28,249 bases of DNA from positions 1,361,784-1,390,032 of the forward strand of contig NC_006371.1 of NCBI RefSeq assembly GCF_000196255.1. Direction: 5' to 3'. Below are positions 8,741 to 15,981 of the stretch, one piece after another. Every line of letters starts with the position of its first letter. Within the stretch, counting starts at the first letter, position 1. A program made the position numbers and the translations under genes. Origin of the DNA: Photobacterium profundum SS9 (GTDB lineage Bacteria; Pseudomonadota; Gammaproteobacteria; Enterobacterales; Vibrionaceae). The notes below the pieces were generated by a model, which saw only the letters and a program-made list of their open reading frames with translations, was not told the origin of the DNA and did not search any database.

Positions 8741-8759
8741 GATAATTGTTAGCATTTGC
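8741..8759 (-). promoter_or_regulatory. Candidate Fur box of the siderophore receptor gene
   Basis: GATAATTGTTAGCATTTGC matches the 19-bp Fur consensus (GATAATGATAATCATTATC) at 13 of 19 positions. It lies about 145 bases upstream of the receptor start, within an AT-rich region suited to a promoter. Iron-dependent repression of the receptor through Fur is the expected arrangement. The exact promoter hexamers are not clear. Confidence 0.6.
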
Positions 8760-8870
8760 ATTTAATTTACATTCTTTGCATTCGTAAATTAATGTAAATA
8801 CTTTGTAGTGTGGCTAGGAAGGCATAAGAGCGGAAAAGTGATTGGAAGCGCGGAAAGACGTCTAAATGGC

Positions 8871-9971
8871 TATACCCAATCAACTTGAAGATGCAGACTT
8901 GAGCACCTGAAAGTTATCATTAAGTCGAGACGTCAATGAGCCTGCGATCTCTGGAAGAGTGACAGTAAAAAATTGGTCTATAGCTTCCTTGAAGTCACGT
9001 TTACTCTTGAAGTAAATGTTATTCCTCGACTTCTCGTTCATCACTTTCCAAAGTCGTTCTATAGGATTAAGATTCGGACTGTAAGGCGGAAGATAATGAA
9101 GCTTAATATTGAGAACGAAAGCCGCATCCCTGACCAAATCACTACGGTGATATCCCGCCCCATCTAAGATGATATGGAGCGTGTGTTCTAATGGGTAACT
9201 GTCCCTCAGTTTGCAGAAAAAGCGAACGATGTTCTCACTGTTAATGCTTTCATAGTCACTAACAACAGTGGCTCCGATGTCCGACAGGTTCAGCGCACCG
9301 ATAATATTAAGTCGGCTACGACTACCTGTTGTTTCAAGCACTTTATCTTGCCCTGTACGTATCCAACCATGCGTGATTTTAGTCGCCTGCGTTGGATGAA
9401 CAGCATCAATGAATAAAATCGATTCATCCGCGCCACAGCTCGCTTTAAGAGCGTCATAAGCCTCGATAAAAGCCTGCTGTTTTGCTTCATCAAACTTATG
9501 TGGGACACCTTTGGGCATCTTATAACTAAAGCCTTTGTGATGAAGCCATTTGTTCATACCTGGGACACTGTATTGAACGCCAAAATGTTCCATTACGTAG
9601 GCTACGATTTGATGAGTATGATGGTAGGCATGCTCAGTCAGATGCTCTATTAGCGCCATCGTTTGAATTACAGATAAGTATCCTGATGACCCGCCATTTT
9701 TAGGTGTCAGTTTTTCAGATTGTTCATAATCTTTGAGATGACGAAGAACTGTCGTTTCATGGATGCGCAGAGCTTGTGAAATCATGGAGGTACTCCAACC
9801 TTCAGACGCAAGAAGTACCGCTTTTATACGGTCACGCACTCGACCATCACGAGTTTTATCATGCTGGTTTTCAAGTTCGTGTTTCTGCTTGTTGGTTAGA
9901 GTTATTTTCATAGTGTGTAGCATGATCCTGATTCTGCGGAAAATCAAGCACCTTCAATGATCACGGGTATA
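8871..9971 (-). mobile_element. IS630-family insertion sequence
   Basis: An element of about 1.1 kb with one transposase gene. The left end reads TATACCCAATCAACTTGAAG (8871-8890). The right end, read inward on the minus strand, begins TATACCCGTGATCATTGAAG (complement of 9952-9971), so the ends are imperfect inverted repeats sharing TATACCC and TGAAGxTGC. TA dinucleotides at both edges agree with the TA target duplication of the IS630/Tc1 superfamily. The element interrupts the region between the receptor gene promoter (Fur box 8741-8759) and the LysR gene. The transposase stop codon overlaps the left terminus. Confidence 0.88.
8880..9911 (-). CDS. IS630-family transposase
   Basis: A transposase of about 343 residues. 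The N-terminal helix-turn-helix region (about 1-75) includes STSMISQALRIHETTVLRHL, followed by a winged-helix/linker region and a C-terminal DDE domain. The acidic triad is visible as the D of LFIDAVHPTQ, the D of HIILDGAGYHRS and the E of YSPNLNPIERLWK, all typical for IS630. The start is placed at the ATG at 9911 (MKITLTNKQ), since family members begin close to this point. The frame extends to an ATG at 9947 without a good ribosome binding site. The reading frame is intact, so the element may be active or recently arrived. Confidence 0.92.
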   Translation of the reverse strand: MKITLTNKQKHELENQHDKTRDGRVRDRIKAVLLASEGWSTSMISQALRIHETTVLRHLKDYEQSEKLTPKNGGSSGYLSVIQTMALIEHLTEHAYHHTHQIVAYVMEHFGVQYSVPGMNKWLHHKGFSYKMPKGVPHKFDEAKQQAFIEAYDALKASCGADESILFIDAVHPTQATKITHGWIRTGQDKVLETTGSRSRLNIIGALNLSDIGATVVSDYESINSENIVRFFCKLRDSYPLEHTLHIILDGAGYHRSDLVRDAAFVLNIKLHYLPPYSPNLNPIERLWKVMNEKSRNNIYFKSKRDFKEAIDQFFTVTLPEIAGSLTSRLNDNFQVLKSASSS

Positions 9972-10292
9972 TAAAGGTAATTTAACGTTGAGTAAGTTCC
10001 TTTAAAACAAAAGCTTGAAAAAATCGGTTATTATTCGAAAAGTGAAAGGAGTACTAATTATCATTAGTTTTTCGAAAAACTGGACGGAGAAAGGCGGAAT
10101 TTTTAATTTTTGATGCTAAATGTGAAGAGCTTACATAACCCCTCCCTCTTTACTTACAACTTAAGTAAAGAGGCTTATCAGCGTCATTTTTTTCTGTGAT
10201 CACCGTTGGTACACCTTTGGACAGAAACACGTTAGACCTTACGCTCTAACTCAAACATGTCGGATTAAGGGAAGTTGGCTATGCAGCCATAC
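9972..10292. other. Intergenic region with palindrome and hairpin, no gene
   Basis: No convincing ORF. Three structures are visible. ACTAATTATCATTAGT at 10053-10068 is a perfect-arm palindrome inside a looser Fur-like 19-mer (about 13 of 19 matches). CCTCTTTACTT at 10145-10155 pairs exactly with AAGTAAAGAGG at 10163-10173, with a run of seven T about a dozen bases beyond. GTTAGA at 10233-10238 pairs with TCTAAC at 10247-10252. The hairpin may be an imperfect terminator or part of a small transcript; nothing identifies it further. Confidence 0.45.
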
Positions 10293-11213
10293 TCAATCGC
10301 CCGGCAGCATCGAAAATTCTTGCTCATAGCTCTGTTGTTTGAGCCAGCGGCCTAATTTTACAATAGCAGGTTGTTTTTCCCGTGTTTTCTTGTAAACAAA
10401 ATAAAAATTATCGCCGGTAAGTAGTTCATGCATAGGAATACGAACAAAATTATGCTCGCGATCATGATCTGTCATTAAATAATTGTTAATCAAGGCAATG
10501 CCATGATCATAGCGAGCCGTTTCGACAGCTAGCAACATATGACTAAAGTGATTTATTCTGGCATGCTCCGGTAATTCAAATCCTCCACTCTTAGACCAAC
10601 GTAACCAGTCTTCACCAAGGTCTTCACCAAAAGACGAGTATTGCACCGAAAGCAAAGGATGCTGCCATAACGTATCGGGAAGTGGTTTATCTTTGATCTG
10701 TTGCCAAAGCTTATGTCCACATACTGGATAGAGGCGCTCAGCATATAGAAATTGACTAACGAAGTTACGTTTCGGCGGATTCACGGTGATAAAGCAATCA
10801 GCGACCGAATCAGTGCAGTCAGGTTCGTCTGCTACCATATTCAGGGTTAATTCAATTTCTGGATGTTGTTTACGTAAATCGTCTAATCGTGGGATCAACC
10901 ATTTTACTGCCAGTGAGCTGTATAACGCCAAGCGAATTTTACCCGATTTACCTTCTCGGATTTGTTGGCTTACATTCGATAGGGAACCTAATGACTGATT
11001 GACCTCATCAAAATAACACTTACCAACCTCGGTCAATGAGAAAGAGCGCCCCTGACGATTAAACATAGCTTCACCTAGATACTCTTCCAGCAACTTAACC
11101 TGATGACTAACCGCACTCTGAGTCACGTTTAGATGATCGGCCGCTTTTGAAAAGCTGTTTAAACGAGCCACCGCTTCAAAGCATTGTAGCGATCGCAAAG
11201 GAGGTAATTTCAT
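10293..11213 (-). CDS. LysR-family transcriptional regulator (GcvA-like)
   Basis: A 306-residue LysR-type regulator. The N-terminal helix-turn-helix (about residues 1-65) reads LRSLQCFEAVARLNSFSKAADHLNVTQSAVSHQVKLLEEYLG, closest to the GcvA/AmpR branch (PPLRSLxxFEA...SxAAxxLxVTQSAVSHQV). The C-terminal effector-binding domain (about 90-300) is complete. Its ligand and targets are unknown. A Fur-like motif within a 10+10-bp inverted repeat lies 25-50 bases before the start codon, so iron or self regulation is possible. In this setting, beside a siderophore receptor, a role in iron uptake control is plausible but unproven. No good Shine-Dalgarno sequence precedes the ATG. Confidence 0.88.
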   Translation of the reverse strand: MKLPPLRSLQCFEAVARLNSFSKAADHLNVTQSAVSHQVKLLEEYLGEAMFNRQGRSFSLTEVGKCYFDEVNQSLGSLSNVSQQIREGKSGKIRLALYSSLAVKWLIPRLDDLRKQHPEIELTLNMVADEPDCTDSVADCFITVNPPKRNFVSQFLYAERLYPVCGHKLWQQIKDKPLPDTLWQHPLLSVQYSSFGEDLGEDWLRWSKSGGFELPEHARINHFSHMLLAVETARYDHGIALINNYLMTDHDREHNFVRIPMHELLTGDNFYFVYKKTREKQPAIVKLGRWLKQQSYEQEFSMLPGD

Positions 11214-11235
11214 TATTAGTTTGGCTCATACTTAA

Positions 11236-11265
11236 AACAATTATTATCATTATACATAATAATTG
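11236..11265. promoter_or_regulatory. Fur-like box within a perfect 10-bp inverted repeat
   Basis: CAATTATTAT (11238-11247) and ATAATAATTG (11256-11265) are exact inverted repeats with an 8-base spacer. The 19-mer at 11236-11254 matches the Fur consensus (reverse form, GATAATGATTATCATTATC) at 15 of 19 positions, the best in the window. It lies directly before the LysR gene and could also control rightward transcription toward 11320. Confidence 0.65.
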
Positions 11266-11319
11266 CTCATAGGCTATATTACTAAGCATCACCAAACAGG
11301 AATTAAAAAGGATCATAAA

Positions 11320-11454
11320 ATGTCGACACAATTATTTAATATGGTACGTACATACTTGACATATATCCAACCGATAGCACTAGGATCAAGGTATATCATT
11401 GGTGTTAAGCTACAAAATAATAACTTACACATCAAAAGAAACATTATATATTAA
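11320..11454 (+). CDS. Possible small protein divergent from the LysR gene
   Basis: A 44-codon ORF (MSTQLFNMVRTYL...) starting at an ATG preceded by AAAAAGGA with about seven bases of spacing, a good ribosome binding site. It lies divergent to the LysR gene and downstream of the Fur-like palindrome, the position where a LysR target gene is often found. The peptide is short, slightly hydrophobic in the first half and basic at the end, with no recognisable family. It may instead be the remnant of a longer gene lost from this AT-rich stretch. It is listed for its ribosome binding site and position only. Confidence 0.25.
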   Translation: MSTQLFNMVRTYLTYIQPIALGSRYIIGVKLQNNNLHIKRNIIY

Positions 11455-12063
11455 TAAAATACCACCTTTAAAAAGTGACCCGTTACTTTCTACCATCACT
11501 TAGCGGTAACATATAGTCGGAATAATTCATCTCGTAACCACACTTATTTCACGCATCACAGAAAAACAACTTAAATAAAACAGGCGAATTTTAACCTTAC
11601 ACAACCAATTAAATAACGATAGTAATAACACAGTAATACCCATTACCTTTCAAGCACTTATAGACAAAACAAACAAACCGTTAGTGGCTAGATACAAAGG
11701 AACAATTAAACAAAACAAATATAACCCAATGGAATTAGTAAAATTCAACATTCATTGCGACTCTCTTACAATGAAAAAATTAAGATTATAGAAACACGCA
11801 TCTCTTTAAATAAAGCAACCACCACCAACAGGACTTTACGTGAATTAAATCACAACAATTCATTACATTCACTGCACATGGGTTTAAATTTAACAATAAA
11901 CGAAATATTACATTTATCAGAATATAGCATTACTAACAGATACTAAAACCAACATATATGAAAACAGTGTAAGCATACCCCAGGAAAAACTGCGTCGCTA
12001 AGTTATTCTGGGGCAAACCAATTTAGTGCTCGGCTTACTTGGGTAACTCTAACTATAAGAGCA
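11455..12063. other. AT-rich stretch without a convincing gene
   Basis: About 600 bases of very AT-rich, A-biased plus strand. A TTG-initiated 63-codon frame at 11755-11946 has no ribosome binding site and low-complexity composition, so I do not call it. Near the right edge CCCCAGGAAAAACT (11978-11991) pairs imperfectly with AGTTATTCTGGGG (12001-12013), a stable hairpin without a T-tail. It could be the transcript end for the minus-strand gene that stops at 12064. Confidence 0.4.
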
Positions 12064-13509
12064 TCATTGTTGAATACGCGTAAATCGCACCTTTTTAATT
12101 AGGCCGTCTACTGACAGTTTTTCTGCGCTATCGGCTTGAAAATAGTAGGGATTGAGTGGCATGGCACTGTTCTCTGGCCTCGCGTAATAAAGTTCGGCAG
12201 GTTTTCCGTCACTTTGCTGGGCATAAAGGTAACCAATCAATGCGTGCTCGAATTGATGGTAGCCATTACCCCAGTGGAATGCTTTGGTCGATTTCGGGTT
12301 GAGCCCCACACCACCATAAACATGATCCACCCAAGCATCCATAAATGTAGGTAGAGTATATTTAAGCGTATCTTTCATCGACCCATCAACAAGCGAAACC
12401 GTCATCGCTGCTTGATCTAACTCAGCCCACTCCCACGAAGAGCTGCCGTTAGAGTATTTTCTGGATTTCCATGCTGGAATTGATGAACCTTGCCATTGAT
12501 ACTTCAGTTCATCAGAGAATAAGTGCTGTACCACCTCGAAATTTTGTTGATACTGCGCTTGTTTTAGGGTGTGCTTCATACCCTTGAACCCACGCTGAAC
12601 CCAGTCTGAATTATCAAGCAGTCGCCCACTTAAATACGTCATCCAGTATGCCTTGATAGTATGGCCAAAATCATTATGTTTGGCGTCCGGCATCATTACC
12701 GCTTTATGATGTACAGCACCATAAAAGCGCTGCTCTTCATTGGAGTGATAATCTTCTAGCAACACCTGTGTTAGCCATCGTAAATCCTCTTTCCATTTAG
12801 CTTCTACAGGTGCTGGAAGTAAAGGGGCAACAAGTAATAAATAACCGTTAATTTGATCAAGTTGAGCGACGAGTTCTCTCTGTTTCGTACTGTATCCATC
12901 ACCATCTTTTAACACCCATGCTAGCCCCCGATTATCTTTAAGGCGGTATTTATCAAAAATGAATGCCTGCTGTTTTATGATTACTTGTTCTACCTTGGGG
13001 TCTTGCGTCAAATAGTAATACATCGCTAAACCAACTAATGCATAAGCTTGATCTTGAGAGGTACGCTGTTGCCAATCAAGCCCTGGCTTACCGTTTTGTG
13101 TATAGCTAACAAAACCACCATTTTGCTTATCTTGCAGATAGTTAATCAAATAGTACGAGCCCTTCTTTGCAAGCTCTAATGCCTGCTTATCTCCAGTGAG
13201 GTGGAAAAGGACTCCATAGGCGTAAGTTTGGCGCGACTTCATTCGTGTATATTCGCGATTGAAGTCCGGACTTATCCACCCCATATTTAATTCAGAACAG
13301 GGATGTTGTGCGTCCAGTATGGTGCCATCGTCACAACGAAAGGTCGGAAAATTTCCAACAGGAATCCCTTGTGCACTCTCCATCATCCAATAAGGTGCTA
13401 GGCCTTGAGTTGCATGATTTAACCAATCGTCACCAGAAGGAGTCAGTGGAGATGTGTAGCCAGTGAAACTGACTGTCGCGAGCATTAACACAAAAAATTT
13501 ACGATACAT
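12064..13509 (-). CDS. Exported N-acylglucosamine 2-epimerase-like (alpha/alpha-barrel) protein
   Basis: A protein of about 481 residues that resembles the AGE/RenBP-type (alpha/alpha)6-barrel family of sugar epimerases and isomerases. A signal peptide (MYRKFFVLMLATVSFTG...) is visible, and repeated helical hairpins run through the rest. Family-like motifs are RQTYAYGVLFHLTGD near residue 90, NDFGHTIKAYWMTYL in the middle (position of the conserved GHxxE, here with K for E) and GNGYHQFEHALIGYL near the C terminus, giving the two usual active-site histidines. Most AGE-family enzymes are cytoplasmic, so an exported form is notable. The substrate is unknown. ATG 13509 is chosen because it starts the signal peptide; the open frame extends upstream to 13581. 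The gene is monocistronic and divergent from cysS. Confidence 0.65.
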   Translation of the reverse strand: MYRKFFVLMLATVSFTGYTSPLTPSGDDWLNHATQGLAPYWMMESAQGIPVGNFPTFRCDDGTILDAQHPCSELNMGWISPDFNREYTRMKSRQTYAYGVLFHLTGDKQALELAKKGSYYLINYLQDKQNGGFVSYTQNGKPGLDWQQRTSQDQAYALVGLAMYYYLTQDPKVEQVIIKQQAFIFDKYRLKDNRGLAWVLKDGDGYSTKQRELVAQLDQINGYLLLVAPLLPAPVEAKWKEDLRWLTQVLLEDYHSNEEQRFYGAVHHKAVMMPDAKHNDFGHTIKAYWMTYLSGRLLDNSDWVQRGFKGMKHTLKQAQYQQNFEVVQHLFSDELKYQWQGSSIPAWKSRKYSNGSSSWEWAELDQAAMTVSLVDGSMKDTLKYTLPTFMDAWVDHVYGGVGLNPKSTKAFHWGNGYHQFEHALIGYLYAQQSDGKPAELYYARPENSAMPLNPYYFQADSAEKLSVDGLIKKVRFTRIQQ

Positions 13510-13678
13510 AAAACCACTATAAATCATTGAATTTAAATCATTATAATCAACCCTACCCTCACACTTTGCCAACGTAATCACATCCCTTAATATTGGTTAA
13601 ACGCATAACAGCAACATAAATTAACTCAGGCATAGAAAAATTGCTTAACGGCGTGCCCTGTCTTAACTGTGTAAATCA

Positions 13679-13707
13679 TTTACGATATGTATCAACACAT
13701 GTACAAA
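13679..13707 (+). promoter_or_regulatory. Candidate promoter of the cysS leader transcript
   Basis: TTTACG and TACAAA are separated by 17 bases, each matching four of six consensus positions. It would start transcription about 35 bases before the leader ORF. It is a modest match, supported mainly by position. Confidence 0.35.
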
Positions 13708-13748
13708 GCTTAAGGTAGGGCTTGATTTGAAAGGTACTGTTTATTAGT

Positions 13749-13841
13749 ATGAATTACATGACATATTTAGCTACGTTCACTCACCCAGTTTGTTGCTGCT
13801 GTAATCATTTTGATTTACGGCGGCCTGTGTGTAGCTATTAA
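13749..13841 (+). CDS. cysS leader peptide with four consecutive Cys codons
   Basis: A 30-codon ORF whose codons 15-18 are TGT TGC TGC TGT (13791-13802), giving CCCC, with a fifth Cys at codon 28 just before the stop at 13839. It lies upstream of a cysteinyl-tRNA synthetase gene and overlaps the attenuator hairpins. It therefore reads as a sensor peptide: ribosomes stall at the Cys run when charged tRNA-Cys is scarce. The only nearby Shine-Dalgarno-like sequence (AAAGG, 13730-13734) is about 14 bases from the ATG, a weak spacing. The second Met (13758) is an alternative start. The Cys run is the strong evidence; such a run is very unlikely by chance exactly at this place. The peptide itself probably has no other function. 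Confidence 0.75.
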   Translation: MNYMTYLATFTHPVCCCCNHFDLRRPVCSY

Positions 13842-13897
13842 TTAGCAAAAAATTATCACATTACTTCGAGGCCGCTGATGTTTTTCATCTGCGGCCT
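13795..13897 (+). promoter_or_regulatory. Cysteine-responsive transcription attenuator of cysS
   Basis: Four RNA segments form mutually exclusive pairs. Segment 1 (13795-13807, covering Cys codons) pairs with segment 2 (13811-13824) to give about 13 bp with two G-U pairs, one bulge and a TTT loop. Segment 2 also contains GCGGCCT (13820-13826), which pairs exactly with AGGCCGC of segment 3 (13869-13875), extendable to 9 bp. Segment 3 in turn pairs with segment 4, GCGGCCT (13891-13897), the terminator. Stalling on the Cys codons would cover segment 1, free segment 2 to capture segment 3 and allow read-through. This is the classic trp/his-type design, seen directly in the sequence; function is inferred. 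Confidence 0.75.
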
Positions 13898-13901
13898 TTT
13901 T
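13869..13901 (+). terminator. Intrinsic terminator in the cysS leader (attenuator hairpin)
   Basis: AGGCCGCTGATG (13869-13880) pairs with CATCTGCGGCCT (13886-13897): 12 bp with one T-T mismatch, a TTTTT loop and a TTTTT tail to 13901. It lies only about 20 bases before the cysS start codon, so transcription would stop here unless the antiterminator forms. Confidence 0.88.
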
Positions 13902-13920
13902 GTATTTAAAGGAATAAAAT

Positions 13921-15294
13921 ATGAGCCAACCAGAACTTCTACTATTCGACACGATGGCGCGCGAACTACGCCCATTCAATTCCATTCGGGCAAATAAAGT
14001 GGGGCTGTATGCTTGTGGCCCGACCGTTTATGACTATGCTCACGCAGGCAATTTGCGAACCTATCTTTTTGTGGATGTATTACGGCGCACACTTGAGATA
14101 AATGGCTATGAAGTGAATCACGTTATGAACATCACCGATGTTGGACACTTGGTATCTGATGCCGACACCGGTGAAGACAAGATGGAGAAAGGGGCTCGAA
14201 AACAGAATAAATCGGCCTGGGAAATAGCTCAATTTTTTGAACAAGCCTTCTTCGATGATCTCAAGCTGCTGAATATCTCAACGCCTTCTGTTACTTGCCG
14301 TGCGACGGAGCATATTCAAGAACAAATTAAATTTATCCAAGAGTTAGAAACCAAAGGCTTTACCTATCAAACCTCTGATGGTGTTTACTTCAACACCGAC
14401 AGATTAGCCGACTATGGCAAACTCGCCAGACTTGATAAACAGGGGTTGGAAGCTGGGATTCGAGTCGAAATGGCAGAAAAGAAACACCCTACCGATTTTG
14501 CTTTATGGAAATTCAGCGGTGATAAGCCACGACAGATGGAGTGGCAAGGCCCTTGGGGTATTGGCTTTCCTGGTTGGCACATTGAGTGTTCCGCCATGGC
14601 AGAAAAATACCTAGGTGATGTATTCGATATTCACGTTGGCGGCGAAGACCACATCCCAGTTCATCACACTAATGAAATAGCGCAGTGCCAAGCGAAAAAT
14701 GGTCATGTTCAAGCCAATTATTGGCTGCATGGATACTTCCTACAATTGAAGAAAGAGAAGATTTCTAAATCAGGTACTTCACTACGTTTGGACGCTTTGG
14801 TCGCAAAAGGTTATGAACCAATGGCGTATCGTTATCTTACTTTGACTAGTCATTATCGCAGCCATCTGAGCTTCACGTGGGAAGGATTAAGTGGAGCACA
14901 GAAAGCTTTGCACAGGTTACGTAACAAAGTGGCATTTTTACCGAGTAACGGCAACGTCGATGAAAGTTACCGCGAATTATTTATGAGGCACATTAACCGA
15001 GACCTCAATATGCCTCAAGCACTTGCTTTAGTTTGGGACGTTTTGAATAGCGAACTACTTCCAGAAAACAAGAGAGCAACAGCTTTGTTCTTCGACCGTA
15101 TTTTAGGGTTGGATATTCATAAAATCGAAACGGTTGAAATACCAGAACATATCTCAAGACTGGTGGAGTTAAGAACACAGGTGAAACGGCAAGGAAATTT
15201 TAAAAAAGCCGATGCGATTCGTAATCAAATACATGACTTAGGTTATCAGGTTAATGATTCAGGCGATGGTTCAACGGTAACAATACGCTCATGA
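13921..15294 (+). CDS. cysS: Cysteinyl-tRNA synthetase (divergent type)
   Basis: A 457-residue class I aminoacyl-tRNA synthetase that charges tRNA-Cys with cysteine. The catalytic signatures are HAGN (residues 41-44, the HIGH motif) and KISKS (280-284). The cysteine-specific zinc ligands are present: C32 in [12 protein letters not shown]223 in GWHIECSAM, and H/E in VHHTNE (about 248-252). Family details such as [16 protein letters not shown] and KISKS differ from the E. coli type (GGGSDLMFPHHENEIAQ, KMSKS), so this belongs to a diverged CysRS subgroup and could be a second or horizontally acquired copy. The gene has a good ribosome binding site (AAAGGA) and is controlled by the Cys-codon attenuator just upstream. 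It is monocistronic, followed by its own terminator. Confidence 0.93.
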
Positions 15295-15357
15295 CTTTCT
15301 TCTCTAACGCATAAAGGAGCTTGGCGTGTTAGCCAGAGTAAGCTAACAGATAAGAAT

Positions 15358-15385
15358 AGCTGTCGCGCAACCGACAGCTTTATTT
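15358..15385 (+). terminator. Rho-independent terminator of cysS
   Basis: AGCTGTCG (15358-15365) pairs with CGACAGCT (15372-15379) across a six-base loop and runs into TTTATTT. It is a perfect 8-bp stem about 65 bases after the cysS stop. Confidence 0.85.
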
Positions 15386-15408
15386 AGTGTTGTCGAAAAA
15401 CAATAAAA

Positions 15409-15562
15409 TATACAGGATTCAGAGTGATCTCAGCGAGTTTTTTTTGGCTCTATGCAGTGTTACTTATTTAAAACGTAGAACCACTAGGTCAATAAATAAG
15501 TGCCTTGCCTAGAGCCCAACAAATTCTCGCTGAAACGAGTATCTTGAGGTAACTTGGGTATA
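15409..15562. mobile_element. MITE-like element, left terminus deleted
   Basis: Second copy of the element at 6165-6430. It keeps the body (GGATTCAGAGTGATCTCAGC, TAGAGCCCAACAA, TCTCGCTGAAACGAG) and the right terminus GAGGTAACTTGGGTATA. It has lost about 20 bases of the left terminus after TATA and lacks the 92-base internal segment of the first copy. It sits between cysS and the PH-domain gene and ends about 28 bases before the latter's start, so the PH gene's promoter may lie inside or overlap it. Confidence 0.8.
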
Positions 15563-15590
15563 ACAATAACGAAAGATAAAGGATCACGTA

Positions 15591-15971
15591 ATGGGACTAT
15601 TTGACGCTATTTTAGGTAATGCTGGTGAAATGAGCATCGCAGATGCAACAGAAGAGCTTTCTACCATTCTAGGGCCTAACGAACACATAGAGATCGCATA
15701 CAAATTAGTTCGCGATATGATTGTGTTAACCGACCAGCGTTTACTGCTTATCGACAAACAAGGATTAACTGGGAAAAAAGTTGAATATCGCTCGATTCCT
15801 TATAAAGCGATCACCATGTATACCGTTGAGTCTACTGGCCACTTCGATTTAGATGCAGAATTAAAAGTATGGGTTTCAGGGCAATCAGAGCCCATTAGCC
15901 TTGAGTTTAATGGCAAAACCAATATCTACGCGATGCAAGGTGTACTCACAGCTAAAATCGCAGGTAAGTAG
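15591..15971 (+). CDS. Bacterial PH-domain protein (bPH_1/DUF1696-like)
   Basis: A 126-residue soluble protein made of one pleckstrin-homology-like bacterial domain. It starts MGLFDAILGNAGEMS and continues with alternating strands: IEIAYKLVRDMIVLTDQRLLLIDKQGLTGKKVEYRSIPYKAI, then LDAELKVWVSGQSEPISLEF and a terminal helix. This layout (LTDQRLLLIDxQGxTGKKVxYxSIPYxxI) is the signature of the family. Its members have known structures, but no established biochemical role. The start has a good ribosome binding site (AAAGGA, eight bases). It is a single-gene unit between a MITE and a hairpin terminator, with no informative partner genes. Confidence 0.85.
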   Translation: MGLFDAILGNAGEMSIADATEELSTILGPNEHIEIAYKLVRDMIVLTDQRLLLIDKQGLTGKKVEYRSIPYKAITMYTVESTGHFDLDAELKVWVSGQSEPISLEFNGKTNIYAMQGVLTAKIAGK

Positions 15972-15981
15972 CGATAAAAGT

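Noticed and set aside
10070..10195. RyhB homologue
   Set aside because: The conserved RyhB core (around ACGACATTGCTCACATTG) is not present, so only an unnamed transcript can be suggested.
11755..11946. TTG-initiated 63-codon ORF in the AT-rich region
   Set aside because: No ribosome binding site, low-complexity Asn/Thr/Leu-rich composition, and no family resemblance; open frames of this size are expected by chance in AT-rich DNA.
12030..12055. MITE terminus TTACTTGGGTAAC
   Set aside because: Only about nine bases agree with the terminus and the adjoining GATGC/CTCAAG block is missing; likely chance.
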